Source of the DNA: JAGNLA01 sp964639885
GTDB lineage: Bacteria; Caldisericota; Caldisericia; JAAYUI01
Assembly (NCBI GenBank): GCA_964639885.1
Contig: CAZXEH010000015.1
Coordinates: forward strand, 1-48,920
DNA length: 48,920 bases
Direction: 5' to 3'
The notes under the pieces are model-generated. The model was not told the DNA's origin and searched no databases. It worked only from the letters and a program-made list of their open reading frames with translations. The position numbers were made by a program, and so were the translations under genes. Below are positions 41,835 to 48,920 of this stretch, piece by piece (position 1 is the stretch's first letter; the number at the start of each line of letters is the position of its first letter).

Positions 41835-42107
41835 ATGCCAGAATACAGCAAAGCAATTTTTTCAGGAGTTGGGATAGTCACTCAAGATCCGGGACCGACG
41901 TACTACTCTGATTACCTTGTGATCAGAGACATCAACACAAACGACATCATCGATACTTTCACAACAACCAAGGGTTTGTCTATGTTTGACAGTCTAGGGT
42001 TTTGCGTGGCCAAGCTCGTCGTTGAGCCTGCATTCCCATGGCGAAATGGTTGTTGCATGGTGTGCCCCGCAGGGAACCCAGTACCAATTGCAAATTGGTC
42101 TGTATAA
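41835..42107 (+). CDS. Putative RiPP precursor peptide 2
   Basis: 90 residues, eight bases after the first precursor, with AGGAGG before the ATG. Paralogue of it: same leader-like block (GIVTQDPGPTYYSDYLVIRDI; FDSLGFC). The C-terminal part reads FPWRNGCCMVCPAG and ends ANWSV, with C57, C73, C74 and C77. The spacing NGC-x3-C of peptide 1 is kept as NGC-x3-C here, with one extra adjacent Cys. Two divergent cores under one leader type suggest two products of one pathway, or a two-component peptide. Confidence 0.75.
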   Translation: MPEYSKAIFSGVGIVTQDPGPTYYSDYLVIRDINTNDIIDTFTTTKGLSMFDSLGFCVAKLVVEPAFPWRNGCCMVCPAGNPVPIANWSV

Positions 42108-42148
42108 ACTCTAACCGATTTCGTTAAAATTGAAAACCGGTTTAAACC

Positions 42149-42176
42149 ACTGCCCCGGCTATGTTGCTGGGGCAGT
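42149..42176 (+). terminator. Strong hairpin between precursors and maturases
   Basis: ACTGCCCCGGC (42149-42159) pairs with GCTGGGGCAGT (42166-42176) around a 6-base loop: 11 pairs, one of them G-U. No T-run follows, so it is not a classical full terminator. It probably stabilises the precursor mRNA end or attenuates read-through, giving many precursors per enzyme as in other RiPP operons. Confidence 0.6.
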
Positions 42177-42198
42177 TACATAAAAAAGGGGAGGAATA

Positions 42199-43623
42199 AT
42201 GTTCAAATTGTCAAGATTCAACAACTACCTCGAAGTCTCAGATGATACATTGGGAGTGTACAATTCAAATACAAATAATTTCAGTCTTATTCCCAAAATA
42301 TTGTTCGTTATTAACGATAACCGATCACTTTCGCTTAAAAACGAGGATTTTGATATTAGCTTATACAGGATGCTACATGACAAAGGATTCATAGTAAAAT
42401 CAGAATTGAATGAACTGGATGCATTGAAGATCAAGTATGAGAAGCTCTTTTATGATTCAAACTTTGGCAAGGATAGCCTTGAAGAGTTCTCGCTAACGCT
42501 CTTCCTGACGCTTGAATGCAATTTCAAGTGCGCCTACTGTTTCCAGAGTGTCGACCTTTGCGACAAACTGGTTTTCCCAACCTTCATGTCAGATATTACA
42601 TACAAGAACTTGTTGTCCTACATTGACATGAAGACAAAGACTTACAAGGTGTTCTCTCTCGACCTTTTTGGCGGTGAGCCGTTTCTTTCAAAGGAATATG
42701 CCAAGAAAGTCGTCTCTGACGTCAAGTCTGTTTGTGACAAAAACAGTTGTTGTCTAAAAAACATCTCTTTTACGACAAACGGTTACAACCTTGATGCCGA
42801 TCTTGTCGAGTTTCTAAAATCCACAGGTTCGAATCTTTTTGGCATGATAACGGTCGATGGCCCTGCTGAAACACACAACGGGAGAAGATTTCTGAAAAAT
42901 GGTTCGCCAACGTTTGATAAGGTCTATGAGAATCTTAAGCTTCTGAAAGAAAATTGTGGCTCAAATACATTCATCAGGATCAGGATGAATATCGACAGTG
43001 GGAATATGGATCGGGTGAATGAGTTGGTGGAGTTGTTGAACAGGGATGGATTCCAGGATGACAAACGATTTAGTCTGATGTTTAATTTTGTCGGACTTAC
43101 AGAAACCAAAAGTTTCAAGGATGTAAAAGGAGCAACCCTCGAGTGTCTCCAACCAGCCATAGCGCTTGAAATGGCAGAAGTCTACAGAGAGAAGTTCAAC
43201 ATCAACTCAAGATTCAATCTTCTTTTCGATTCACTAAGTGCGTATACAACCTCTATCGCGTGCAACCCAAACCACTACTATGTCGATCCTCTTGGAAACC
43301 TTTTCAAGTGTCACAGCGATGTTGGAGAAAAGAGCAAGGTTTGTGGCAATGTTAACAGTGATTTTTTCTCAACCAGCCAAAATGAAATTGACTATATGAA
43401 GTTCAGGGCTTGGGACAAGGACTACTGCAAGTCCTGCCCGGCGCTCCCAAAATGCGTCTTCTTCTGCCCTAATGCGCTGAGAGCCGAAAAGGGGTGCACA
43501 AGATACGATCAGGCCATCAGACAGCAAATGCACAGACACCTTGCAGAACTTGCAAAAGACCCAGCAAACAAGCTTGTTTTTGATAAACCGTACAGTCAAG
43601 ACAATTTCTTTGTGAATGTCTGA
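42199..43623 (+). CDS. Radical SAM/SPASM peptide maturase 1
   Basis: 474 residues; GGGGAGG lies just upstream. An N-terminal domain of ~95 residues without cysteines (FKLSRFNNYLEVSDDTLGVYN) precedes the radical SAM core with C107-x3-C111-x2-C114 (CNFKCAYC) and the GGEP motif (158-161). The SPASM region has C355, C371, C382, C410, C413, C419, C423 and C433 (CPALPKCVFFCP), enough for two auxiliary 4Fe-4S clusters. Such enzymes install thioether, C-C or C-O crosslinks or epimerise residues in precursor peptides; which one applies cannot be read from sequence. It shares the N-terminal pattern with maturase 3. Confidence 0.88.
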   Translation: MFKLSRFNNYLEVSDDTLGVYNSNTNNFSLIPKILFVINDNRSLSLKNEDFDISLYRMLHDKGFIVKSELNELDALKIKYEKLFYDSNFGKDSLEEFSLTLFLTLECNFKCAYCFQSVDLCDKLVFPTFMSDITYKNLLSYIDMKTKTYKVFSLDLFGGEPFLSKEYAKKVVSDVKSVCDKNSCCLKNISFTTNGYNLDADLVEFLKSTGSNLFGMITVDGPAETHNGRRFLKNGSPTFDKVYENLKLLKENCGSNTFIRIRMNIDSGNMDRVNELVELLNRDGFQDDKRFSLMFNFVGLTETKSFKDVKGATLECLQPAIALEMAEVYREKFNINSRFNLLFDSLSAYTTSIACNPNHYYVDPLGNLFKCHSDVGEKSKVCGNVNSDFFSTSQNEIDYMKFRAWDKDYCKSCPALPKCVFFCPNALRAEKGCTRYDQAIRQQMHRHLAELAKDPANKLVFDKPYSQDNFFVNV

Positions 43624-43634
43624 GAGGTGAGTTC

Positions 43635-45083
43635 ATGGAAATGAAGATTAACAAATATTGTCATATAATGGATATTGGCAACGGCTCGCTGCTCCTGTTT
43701 GACAGTTTCCTGAAAAACATCAGTGTGGTGTCCAGAGCTGATTTTGAGATTGATGAAGGGAAGAAAACCGTCTCGCTGGTAAAAGACAGGCAATACCCCA
43801 AACATCTCACCGACATTGGCATGCTAATAAATAATGACATAGAAGAATATATGCTTGTTACCTATCAGAACAATCCTTTGTACACATCCATGGCCAAGGA
43901 TGAAGACCCATCCATGGTTTTATACCTAACCATGGCATGCAATTTCGGTTGCGTCTACTGCTATCAAAATTCATCCCTGACCGATTTCAGCCACCCGTGT
44001 GATGACCACATTTTTATGACTGATGAAGTTATTGGAAAGTCCGCAGCAATCGCTAAACGACTTTTGCAACCTTCAAAGAACAACACTTTCCATCTGGGTC
44101 TCTTTGGTGGAGAGCCATTGCTTGATAAAAAAAGGTTCAAGTCAGCAACAGATATTTATTATGGAATGGTCTCCGAGAGCAACTTCGGGTTTGCCCTGAG
44201 AACACTGACCAATGGATACCTGCTCACCGATGACGTCGTGTCATATCTTAAAGGCATTGACCTTAAATCCCTTTTCATCGGCATAACGGTTGATGGGACA
44301 AAAGAAGTGCATGATTCGAGGAGAATGTTGAAAGGTGGCTCGGGCACATTCGATGTCATAATGAACAACATAAAAAATCTGCTTGATAAATATGACAAAG
44401 GCAATCTTGACCTAGCGATAACCTCCATAGTGGACAAGAGTAATTTTGAGAGCGCAGTTGAGCTTGGTTTGAAGCTCCACAGTGAAGGTATTTTGCAGAA
44501 GGCAAGATTTAATATCCAGCCGAGAGATGTTGATTTGAATGTAAATGTGAGAAAAGTATCAGAGTGCGGCCATTCATGTTCCTTTACAGGCATTGAGAGC
44601 GAAATGATCAAGAGGGAATTTATCAAACGGATGGAGAAAGAGACCGGCATCCTTTACGGTAGAAGCATCATGACTTATTCAACACCTTGCAAAATTTCCG
44701 CCATGAGAGGATTTACAATTGACCCAGTTGGGAATGTTTACAGATGTGTTGATGATGTGACTTATCCTGACCGGAGGGTCGGGCATGTGGACGATGAAAA
44801 GATATCTTTATTCAACAAAGCCATGCTGGAATACAACACTGTGAGGCTCTGGGATTTTGACAACTGCAGAAAATGCAGGATAATGCCATTGTGTATACCG
44901 CAACGGTGCATCAAATTCAGAATGCTGGGGATGGATTGCGCCAGCGATAAGGAGAAAATGGAGAAATCATTGAGGCTTGACCTGTTTGAGATGGCTGTCA
45001 GATCAAACCTGTTTAATGCAGGGGATGCAGAGGCTGTTAAATATAGCGATGGTCTGTTTTATACTCCGGTTCATCAAGGATGA
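43635..45083 (+). CDS. Radical SAM/SPASM peptide maturase 2
   Basis: 482 residues, GAGGTGAG upstream. N-terminal domain ~1-95 (KINKYCHIMDIGNGSLLLFD), radical SAM site C102-x3-C106-x2-C109 (CNFGCVYC), GGEP at 158-161. SPASM cysteines C352, C371, C411, C414, C420, C425 and C435 (CRKCRIMPLCIPQRC), a spacing different from maturases 1 and 3. C311 and C315 in an insert (ECGHSCSFTG) are unique to it. Divergence from the other two suggests a different reaction or core specificity. Thirteen bases separate it from the exporter. Confidence 0.88.
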   Translation: MEMKINKYCHIMDIGNGSLLLFDSFLKNISVVSRADFEIDEGKKTVSLVKDRQYPKHLTDIGMLINNDIEEYMLVTYQNNPLYTSMAKDEDPSMVLYLTMACNFGCVYCYQNSSLTDFSHPCDDHIFMTDEVIGKSAAIAKRLLQPSKNNTFHLGLFGGEPLLDKKRFKSATDIYYGMVSESNFGFALRTLTNGYLLTDDVVSYLKGIDLKSLFIGITVDGTKEVHDSRRMLKGGSGTFDVIMNNIKNLLDKYDKGNLDLAITSIVDKSNFESAVELGLKLHSEGILQKARFNIQPRDVDLNVNVRKVSECGHSCSFTGIESEMIKREFIKRMEKETGILYGRSIMTYSTPCKISAMRGFTIDPVGNVYRCVDDVTYPDRRVGHVDDEKISLFNKAMLEYNTVRLWDFDNCRKCRIMPLCIPQRCIKFRMLGMDCASDKEKMEKSLRLDLFEMAVRSNLFNAGDAEAVKYSDGLFYTPVHQG

Positions 45084-45096
45084 TTTGGCATAGATA

Positions 45097-46812
45097 ATGG
45101 CCAATAGGGGGAAAACTTTTTTCGAGGAGGCTTTCAAAGGTAAAAACCCAAAACGGACCATCAGGGATGATTTTGCCGTTATCAAAAGGACTTGGCCATA
45201 CGCAAAGCTTGTTTTCAGGCATCAGCTAATGATAATAGCAATCTCATCATTTGTTACATTCATTGGTTTCGTGACACCCTTCATACCAAAAATCATCATT
45301 GACCAGGGAGTGCCAGCAAAAGACATATCTTTGATCATAAATGCATTGATGCTCGGTTTTGTCATCCAGCTTGTAAGCCTGTTTTCAAACTGGTTTCTTA
45401 CGCTTTACCGGAATCAGGCAAGCACCTATATAAAATTCATCAGCAACTCAGAAATATTGGAAAGACTGTCGAAAATAAGCCCCAAGAACACATCAACCTT
45501 GCGAAGCGGCGACATAATCAACAGAATGTCCGGGGTGGAGGCAGGTGTGTCATTTCTCTACGGCACAGCCGAAACGCTTGTCCGGTCGATCCTGCAACTC
45601 ATAACGCTACCGATGGTTTTGCTTGCCATGGATTATAGAATCCTGATGTTTGGCATCCCCTCGATTGTTATCACTGTGGTTGTCTGGCAGTTGAGTCAAA
45701 AAACAATTGTCAGACTGCAGCAAAAAACTGTCGAGGCTATGTCAGGCGCTTCGTCAAGCCTCTATGATGTTGTCTCTGCCATGCCTGAACTTCAGATATC
45801 CAATCTTTGTGCCAGGGCATTGAACCAATACAGAAAAGATTTTGCAAAGTCATGGAAAGTGTCGGTCTTCAATGAATCTTACTCAAGTTTCGTCAACTCA
45901 TTCCAATCCCAGGTTGCCTCGATTACCCTGCTTGCCTTGCAGATATATGGGTGGAACCTTGTCATTGGCGGTCAGTGGACAATTGGAATGATGACTACAA
46001 TTGTCTTTGCATTGAATCTTATCAGGCAGCCGATCTCAGAACTTCTTAATATAAGACAGTCAGCATCCCAGATTTCAATTCAGGTGAGAAGGTTTTTGGA
46101 TATCTACGATCTGAAGGTTTTGAACTCTGACGGGACTCTGGTGCCAAGTTTCGCCTCACATGAAATTGCTATAAAAGATCTCAGTTTTTCTTACGATGGT
46201 TGTACAAACATAGTATCGAAATTGTCTATTAATTTTCAACCGAATCAGATAAGCGTCATCACTGGCAATTCCGGTTGTGGCAAAACAACTCTGCTAAAAC
46301 TGATAAGCGGATTGCTTGAAGCCGATAGTGGTCAAATTGCAATTGATGGGATGCCGATTGCAGAAATAAATGGGGATAAATGGCGCTCACAGATCAGCTC
46401 GATACCACAGAATCCCTATTTCATAAATGGCTCACTGATCGACAACCTGAAATTTGGTTACCATATGGATCAGGTATTTCTTGAGAAAATAATCGATCAG
46501 TGCGCACTCGCCGATGTTGCAAAGCGGTTTTATGATAAAATTGTAGGTGAAGGCGGAAGATTGCTCTCGTCAGGCGAACGGCAGAGGGTTGCTTTTGCTA
46601 GGGCGTTGCTTCAAAACAGACCGGTTCTCCTGCTCGACGAACCGTTAAGTCAGGTTGATATCCCAACTGCCAACAGGATTTTGAAAGACGTGCTACCGCT
46701 GCTTAGGACAAAAACCTGCATTCTTGTGACCCACAACCCTTTGTGGATGGATGTTGCAGACCAGATTTACACCATGTTCGATGGGAAGCTGTTTCCTGGC
46801 AGGAGGTACTGA
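45097..46812 (+). CDS. ABC exporter, fused permease-ATPase, probable peptide exporter
   Basis: 571 residues: a helical preamble, about six membrane spans in ~35-320, then an ATPase domain with Walker A GNSGCGKTT (~383-391), signature SSGER (in place of SGGQ), Walker B VLLLDE followed by PLSQVD, and switch His in LVTHNPLW. It is a half-transporter expected to work as a dimer. It lacks the N-terminal C39 peptidase that many bacteriocin exporters carry, so leader removal needs another protease. Context says it exports the modified peptides; self-protection is possible too. No good Shine-Dalgarno close to the ATG. Confidence 0.88.
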   Translation: MANRGKTFFEEAFKGKNPKRTIRDDFAVIKRTWPYAKLVFRHQLMIIAISSFVTFIGFVTPFIPKIIIDQGVPAKDISLIINALMLGFVIQLVSLFSNWFLTLYRNQASTYIKFISNSEILERLSKISPKNTSTLRSGDIINRMSGVEAGVSFLYGTAETLVRSILQLITLPMVLLAMDYRILMFGIPSIVITVVVWQLSQKTIVRLQQKTVEAMSGASSSLYDVVSAMPELQISNLCARALNQYRKDFAKSWKVSVFNESYSSFVNSFQSQVASITLLALQIYGWNLVIGGQWTIGMMTTIVFALNLIRQPISELLNIRQSASQISIQVRRFLDIYDLKVLNSDGTLVPSFASHEIAIKDLSFSYDGCTNIVSKLSINFQPNQISVITGNSGCGKTTLLKLISGLLEADSGQIAIDGMPIAEINGDKWRSQISSIPQNPYFINGSLIDNLKFGYHMDQVFLEKIIDQCALADVAKRFYDKIVGEGGRLLSSGERQRVAFARALLQNRPVLLLDEPLSQVDIPTANRILKDVLPLLRTKTCILVTHNPLWMDVADQIYTMFDGKLFPGRRY

Positions 46813-46967
46813 TGAAAAAAGGCAACCGCTATCTGGAACTATATTACAGAATTTCCATTGTCTCGATATTATTGCTGGTGGTTACAATATCATTGTGGTT
46901 GGTTTGTCTTGGTGGCTGGTCATGGCTTGTCCAGTGGCTTGGCAAACTTGTCAGCGGAGGTTCATAA
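46812..46967 (+). CDS. Small single-span membrane peptide
   Basis: 51 residues from ATG 46812, one base shared with the exporter stop and AGGAGG five bases before it, so it is very likely translated. Basic N-terminus (MKKGNRYLELYYR), hydrophobic span ~14-34 (ISIVSILLLVVTISLWLVCL), then an amphipathic Trp/Gly tail (GGWSWLVQWLGKLVSGGS). Not similar to the two precursors. It could be an immunity or exporter accessory peptide, or an additional product; sequence alone does not decide. Confidence 0.65.
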   Translation: MKKGNRYLELYYRISIVSILLLVVTISLWLVCLGGWSWLVQWLGKLVSGGS

Positions 46968-46986
46968 ACTGGGGGAGGGATTATAT

Positions 46987-48360
46987 ATGCTCAAACTATC
47001 AAAGTATAATTTTTATTTTGAAACCAAAGATGGCGAAATTGGCATTTTCAATACCATCACAAAATCGGTTGCTTCTTTTCCGGCACCCTGGTTTGAAATT
47101 GCTGAAAATGGAATAATATTGCATGTCAAACTCACAAAAAATGATGATCAATATCCTGAAACAATGTATTCATACGGGTTTGTTTTAGATGAAGGAATCG
47201 ATGAAAAAACCTTCATAAGAAATCAGTTTAACACCAGGGTTCTCTGCTTCGATCCTGGCTATCTGGCTCTTTCAATCATCCCAACCTTTCGATGCAATCT
47301 ATCCTGTAAATATTGCTATGAAGCGGGAGGATTGGACAACAATCGTCTTGATATGGGCGATGACGTTTTGCATTCAGTTCTGTCTTTCATTTCCGGTCTG
47401 AACGGATCGGTAAAAAAGCTTCAGGTAAATTTTTATGGCGGTGAACCTCTTTTGGACAAAAACAGATTCGCGGGTATCCTTAGGGAAATCTGTGATTTAT
47501 GCAAGAAAAACGATATCTCACTTGGTTTAGGACTGATCACAAACGGGTATAACTTTGACAAGGATATTGCAGACTTTCTTTCCGAGCTAAATTTGGAGTG
47601 TTTTATCCAGATAACTTTGGATGGATCAAGAGAGCTGCATGACACAAAAAGGGTTTTGAAAAACGGGCACGGCACTTTTGACCGGATCATGACAAATCTC
47701 AAATATTTATTGTCTGTCAACAACAAGAGGAATTTCATGGTCAATATCAGAGTCAATATTGGTGAAAACGAAGCAAGCAGCTTCCATGAGTTGTGCACAT
47801 TTCTCAAAAAAGAAGAGATATTTGATCAAATAAACCTTTACGCAGCGCCAATCTTCGACGAATCATCGATGCCCTGCAACGACATGGAAACTCCGTTTGG
47901 TTTTGATCTGCAGACCTATGAACTGAACAATCATGTGGCAAAGCTGAAGGGCAACGAGGCAGGCAAGGCATTCCAGGTGCTTCACGGAAGCCATGAGCTC
48001 TGCGTTTTGTTGATGAGGAACGCCTTCATGATTGACCCTAGTGGCGACCTTTACAAATGCTACATGGACATCACCGACAAAAACAGGCGAATAGGGAACA
48101 TCTCTGAAATGTTCAAGCTCAGGTCGAATGCCAACTATGTCGAAATGATGAACAGGACAAAACTTGATGTTCCGATGTGTTCAGATTGTCCTGCGCTTCC
48201 GCTTTGCATCACCTACTGCCCTAGGGACACAATCGTGAAAAACATCTGCCACAACTATCCAGAGATGATCAGGCAGGAAATTGGGACTTATCTTCAACAA
48301 AAACCTCAATTCACCGACGGCACTGTCAAACTGCTGGGTTTTGCCAGCGATACGGTTTGA
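46987..48360 (+). CDS. Radical SAM/SPASM peptide maturase 3
   Basis: 457 residues from ATG 46987 (GGAGGG seven bases upstream); an in-frame upstream start at 46858 would run through the small peptide gene. N-terminal domain ~1-95 (LKLSKYNFYFETKDGEIGIFN), the same type as maturase 1. Radical SAM site C103-x3-C107-x2-C110 (CNLSCKYC), GGEP at 151-154. SPASM cysteines C339, C358, C398, C401, C407, C411, C421 (CPALPLCITYCP), nearly the maturase 1 spacing. The pair 1/3 is probably a duplication now with separate jobs. Lies after the exporter, an order that suggests late addition to the operon. Confidence 0.87.
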   Translation: MLKLSKYNFYFETKDGEIGIFNTITKSVASFPAPWFEIAENGIILHVKLTKNDDQYPETMYSYGFVLDEGIDEKTFIRNQFNTRVLCFDPGYLALSIIPTFRCNLSCKYCYEAGGLDNNRLDMGDDVLHSVLSFISGLNGSVKKLQVNFYGGEPLLDKNRFAGILREICDLCKKNDISLGLGLITNGYNFDKDIADFLSELNLECFIQITLDGSRELHDTKRVLKNGHGTFDRIMTNLKYLLSVNNKRNFMVNIRVNIGENEASSFHELCTFLKKEEIFDQINLYAAPIFDESSMPCNDMETPFGFDLQTYELNNHVAKLKGNEAGKAFQVLHGSHELCVLLMRNAFMIDPSGDLYKCYMDITDKNRRIGNISEMFKLRSNANYVEMMNRTKLDVPMCSDCPALPLCITYCPRDTIVKNICHNYPEMIRQEIGTYLQQKPQFTDGTVKLLGFASDTV

Positions 48361-48370
48361 AATCCAGTCA

Positions 48371-48399
48371 TTTACTAATTGGCAGCAATCCTGTATCAT
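48371..48399 (+). promoter_or_regulatory. Probable promoter of the restriction enzyme gene
   Basis: TTTACT (48371-48376), 17-base spacer, TATCAT (48394-48399), about 30 bases before the ATG at 48430. It suggests the restriction gene is transcribed separately from the peptide operon. Confidence 0.45.
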
Positions 48400-48429
48400 A
48401 AATCAAGTTTTGTTGATTGCGGAGGAGCT

Positions 48430-48920
48430 ATGCCGGTACCGGATGGAATCAAAAATCTCGTAGAGAGCTTCGAAAGTCACATCGATGAGCTGAAGTCGAA
48501 AGACTACAACGAAATGACGCTTTGTGCTAACTTCATCAATCCTCTTTTTGAATTCCTGGGCTGGGACGTGACAAACAAGCTTGACAAGGCTGAAAAGTTC
48601 AAAGATGTCGTTCAACAATACAGATTGACCATAGGCGGAACTTCAAAAGCTCCAGACTATCTTTTCAGGATCGGTGGTTCGCCTGTTTTCTTTGTCGAAG
48701 CAAAAAAGCCTGCCGTGGACATAGAAAAAGCAAAAGAGCCAGCCTTCCAGCTCAGACGTTACGGTTGGAACAAAAAAGACATCGATTTCTCCATCCTGAC
48801 TGATTTCGTGACTCTTTCCGTCTACGACTGCAGGTTAAAGCCCTCGGCCGACGACGAGCCGCACGTTGGCAGGATAGCAAAGTACACTTACAAAAATTTC
48901 CTCACCCACTGGGACGAAAT
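48430..48920 (+). CDS. PD-(D/E)XK restriction endonuclease, probably type IIG/Eco57I-like (partial)
   Basis: The first 163 codons of a gene cut by the window end; GGAGGAG precedes the ATG. After a helical start (VESFESHIDELKSKDYNE, LFEFLGWDV) comes a nuclease motif PDYLFRIGGSPVFFVEAKKP, i.e. PD-x(n)-EAK, followed by QLRRYGWNKKDIDFSILTDFVTLSVYD, the pattern at the N-terminus of combined restriction-methylation enzymes (type IIG, and the related type I R-like set). The methyltransferase part would lie beyond the window. Function is cleavage of unmodified foreign DNA. Confidence 0.75.
   Translation, partial: MPVPDGIKNLVESFESHIDELKSKDYNEMTLCANFINPLFEFLGWDVTNKLDKAEKFKDVVQQYRLTIGGTSKAPDYLFRIGGSPVFFVEAKKPAVDIEKAKEPAFQLRRYGWNKKDIDFSILTDFVTLSVYDCRLKPSADDEPHVGRIAKYTYKNFLTHWDE

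Noticed and set aside
41545..41856. Minus-strand 103-codon frame opposite the first precursor
   Set aside because: The + strand frame has a near-perfect ribosome site and a paralogue next door sharing most leader residues; the antisense frame has neither.
45097..46812. Exporter as a bacteriocin transporter of the C39-peptidase type
   Set aside because: There is no N-terminal peptidase domain with a QxxxxxC motif; the protein begins directly with the membrane part.
1..48920. CRISPR arrays, tRNA or rRNA genes, insertion sequences
   Set aside because: I read through for regular spaced repeats, tRNA-like TΨC/anticodon features and transposase motifs and found none that I can support.

Overview
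This is bacterial chromosome from an organism I cannot name to genus. The left third is the S10-spc-alpha ribosomal superoperon in the order tuf-rpsJ ... secY-adk-map-infA-rpmJ-rpsM-rpsK-rpsD-rpoA-rplQ, followed by ecfA-ecfA-ecfT-truA. The adk-map-infA stretch and the ECF-truA tail resemble Firmicutes and several deep-branching anaerobic phyla more than Proteobacteria. S4, S14, L36 and L24 all keep zinc cysteines and Adk has a zinc lid. rpmD (L30) is missing from its usual place and RpoA is greatly enlarged. An uncultured or little-studied anaerobic lineage is my inference only. A run of exactly 100 N (20611-20710) shows the window is a draft scaffold.

Layout. (1) 1-18646: end of tuf, 29 tightly packed translation, secretion and transcription genes on the + strand, often with 1-4 base start/stop overlaps, then a vitamin-uptake ECF energising module and truA. 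(2) 18650-20571: a seven-helix membrane protein, a secreted protein and a nitroreductase. (3) 20572-21427: AT-rich intergenic DNA containing the gap. (4) 21428-28975: two very large secreted proteins built from propeller-like WNG repeats, DUF11-type repeats and a closing PKD-like domain, each with its own promoter and terminator; then a lone 256-residue unknown. (5) 30396-37392: an arsenic and thiol-redox island. A DUF134 regulator and an ArsP-type permease read leftward; an ArsR regulator, small thioredoxin, PQQ-propeller protein, three extracytoplasmic thioredoxin-like proteins, CcdA, ACR3 and thioredoxin-type ArsC read rightward. (6) 37462-41029: radical SAM enzyme, geranylgeranyl-reductase-like flavoprotein and a lipoate ligase fused to DUF116, which I read as a lipoyl assembly operon of the LipS/LipT type. 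(7) 41030-48360: the most novel part, a putative RiPP (modified peptide) locus with two paralogous 90-92 residue Cys-containing precursors, three different radical SAM/SPASM maturases, an ABC exporter without a peptidase domain and a 51-residue membrane peptide. It is preceded by an AT-rich block and a leader with several possible RNA helices, and a strong hairpin separates the precursors from the maturases. (8) 48430-end: start of a PD-(D/E)XK restriction enzyme.

How it fits together. The left part is housekeeping. The arsenic island pairs arsenate reduction (ArsC), arsenite export (ACR3) and perhaps organoarsenical export (ArsP) with a CcdA-driven thiol relay to the cell exterior. In the RiPP locus the conserved first ~57 residues of the two precursors would be the leader read by the maturases, and the divergent C-terminal parts (PW-x-NGC-x2/3-C, ending near a Trp) the modified core exported by the ABC transporter. 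Domain calls are from motif reading only; no database search was run.
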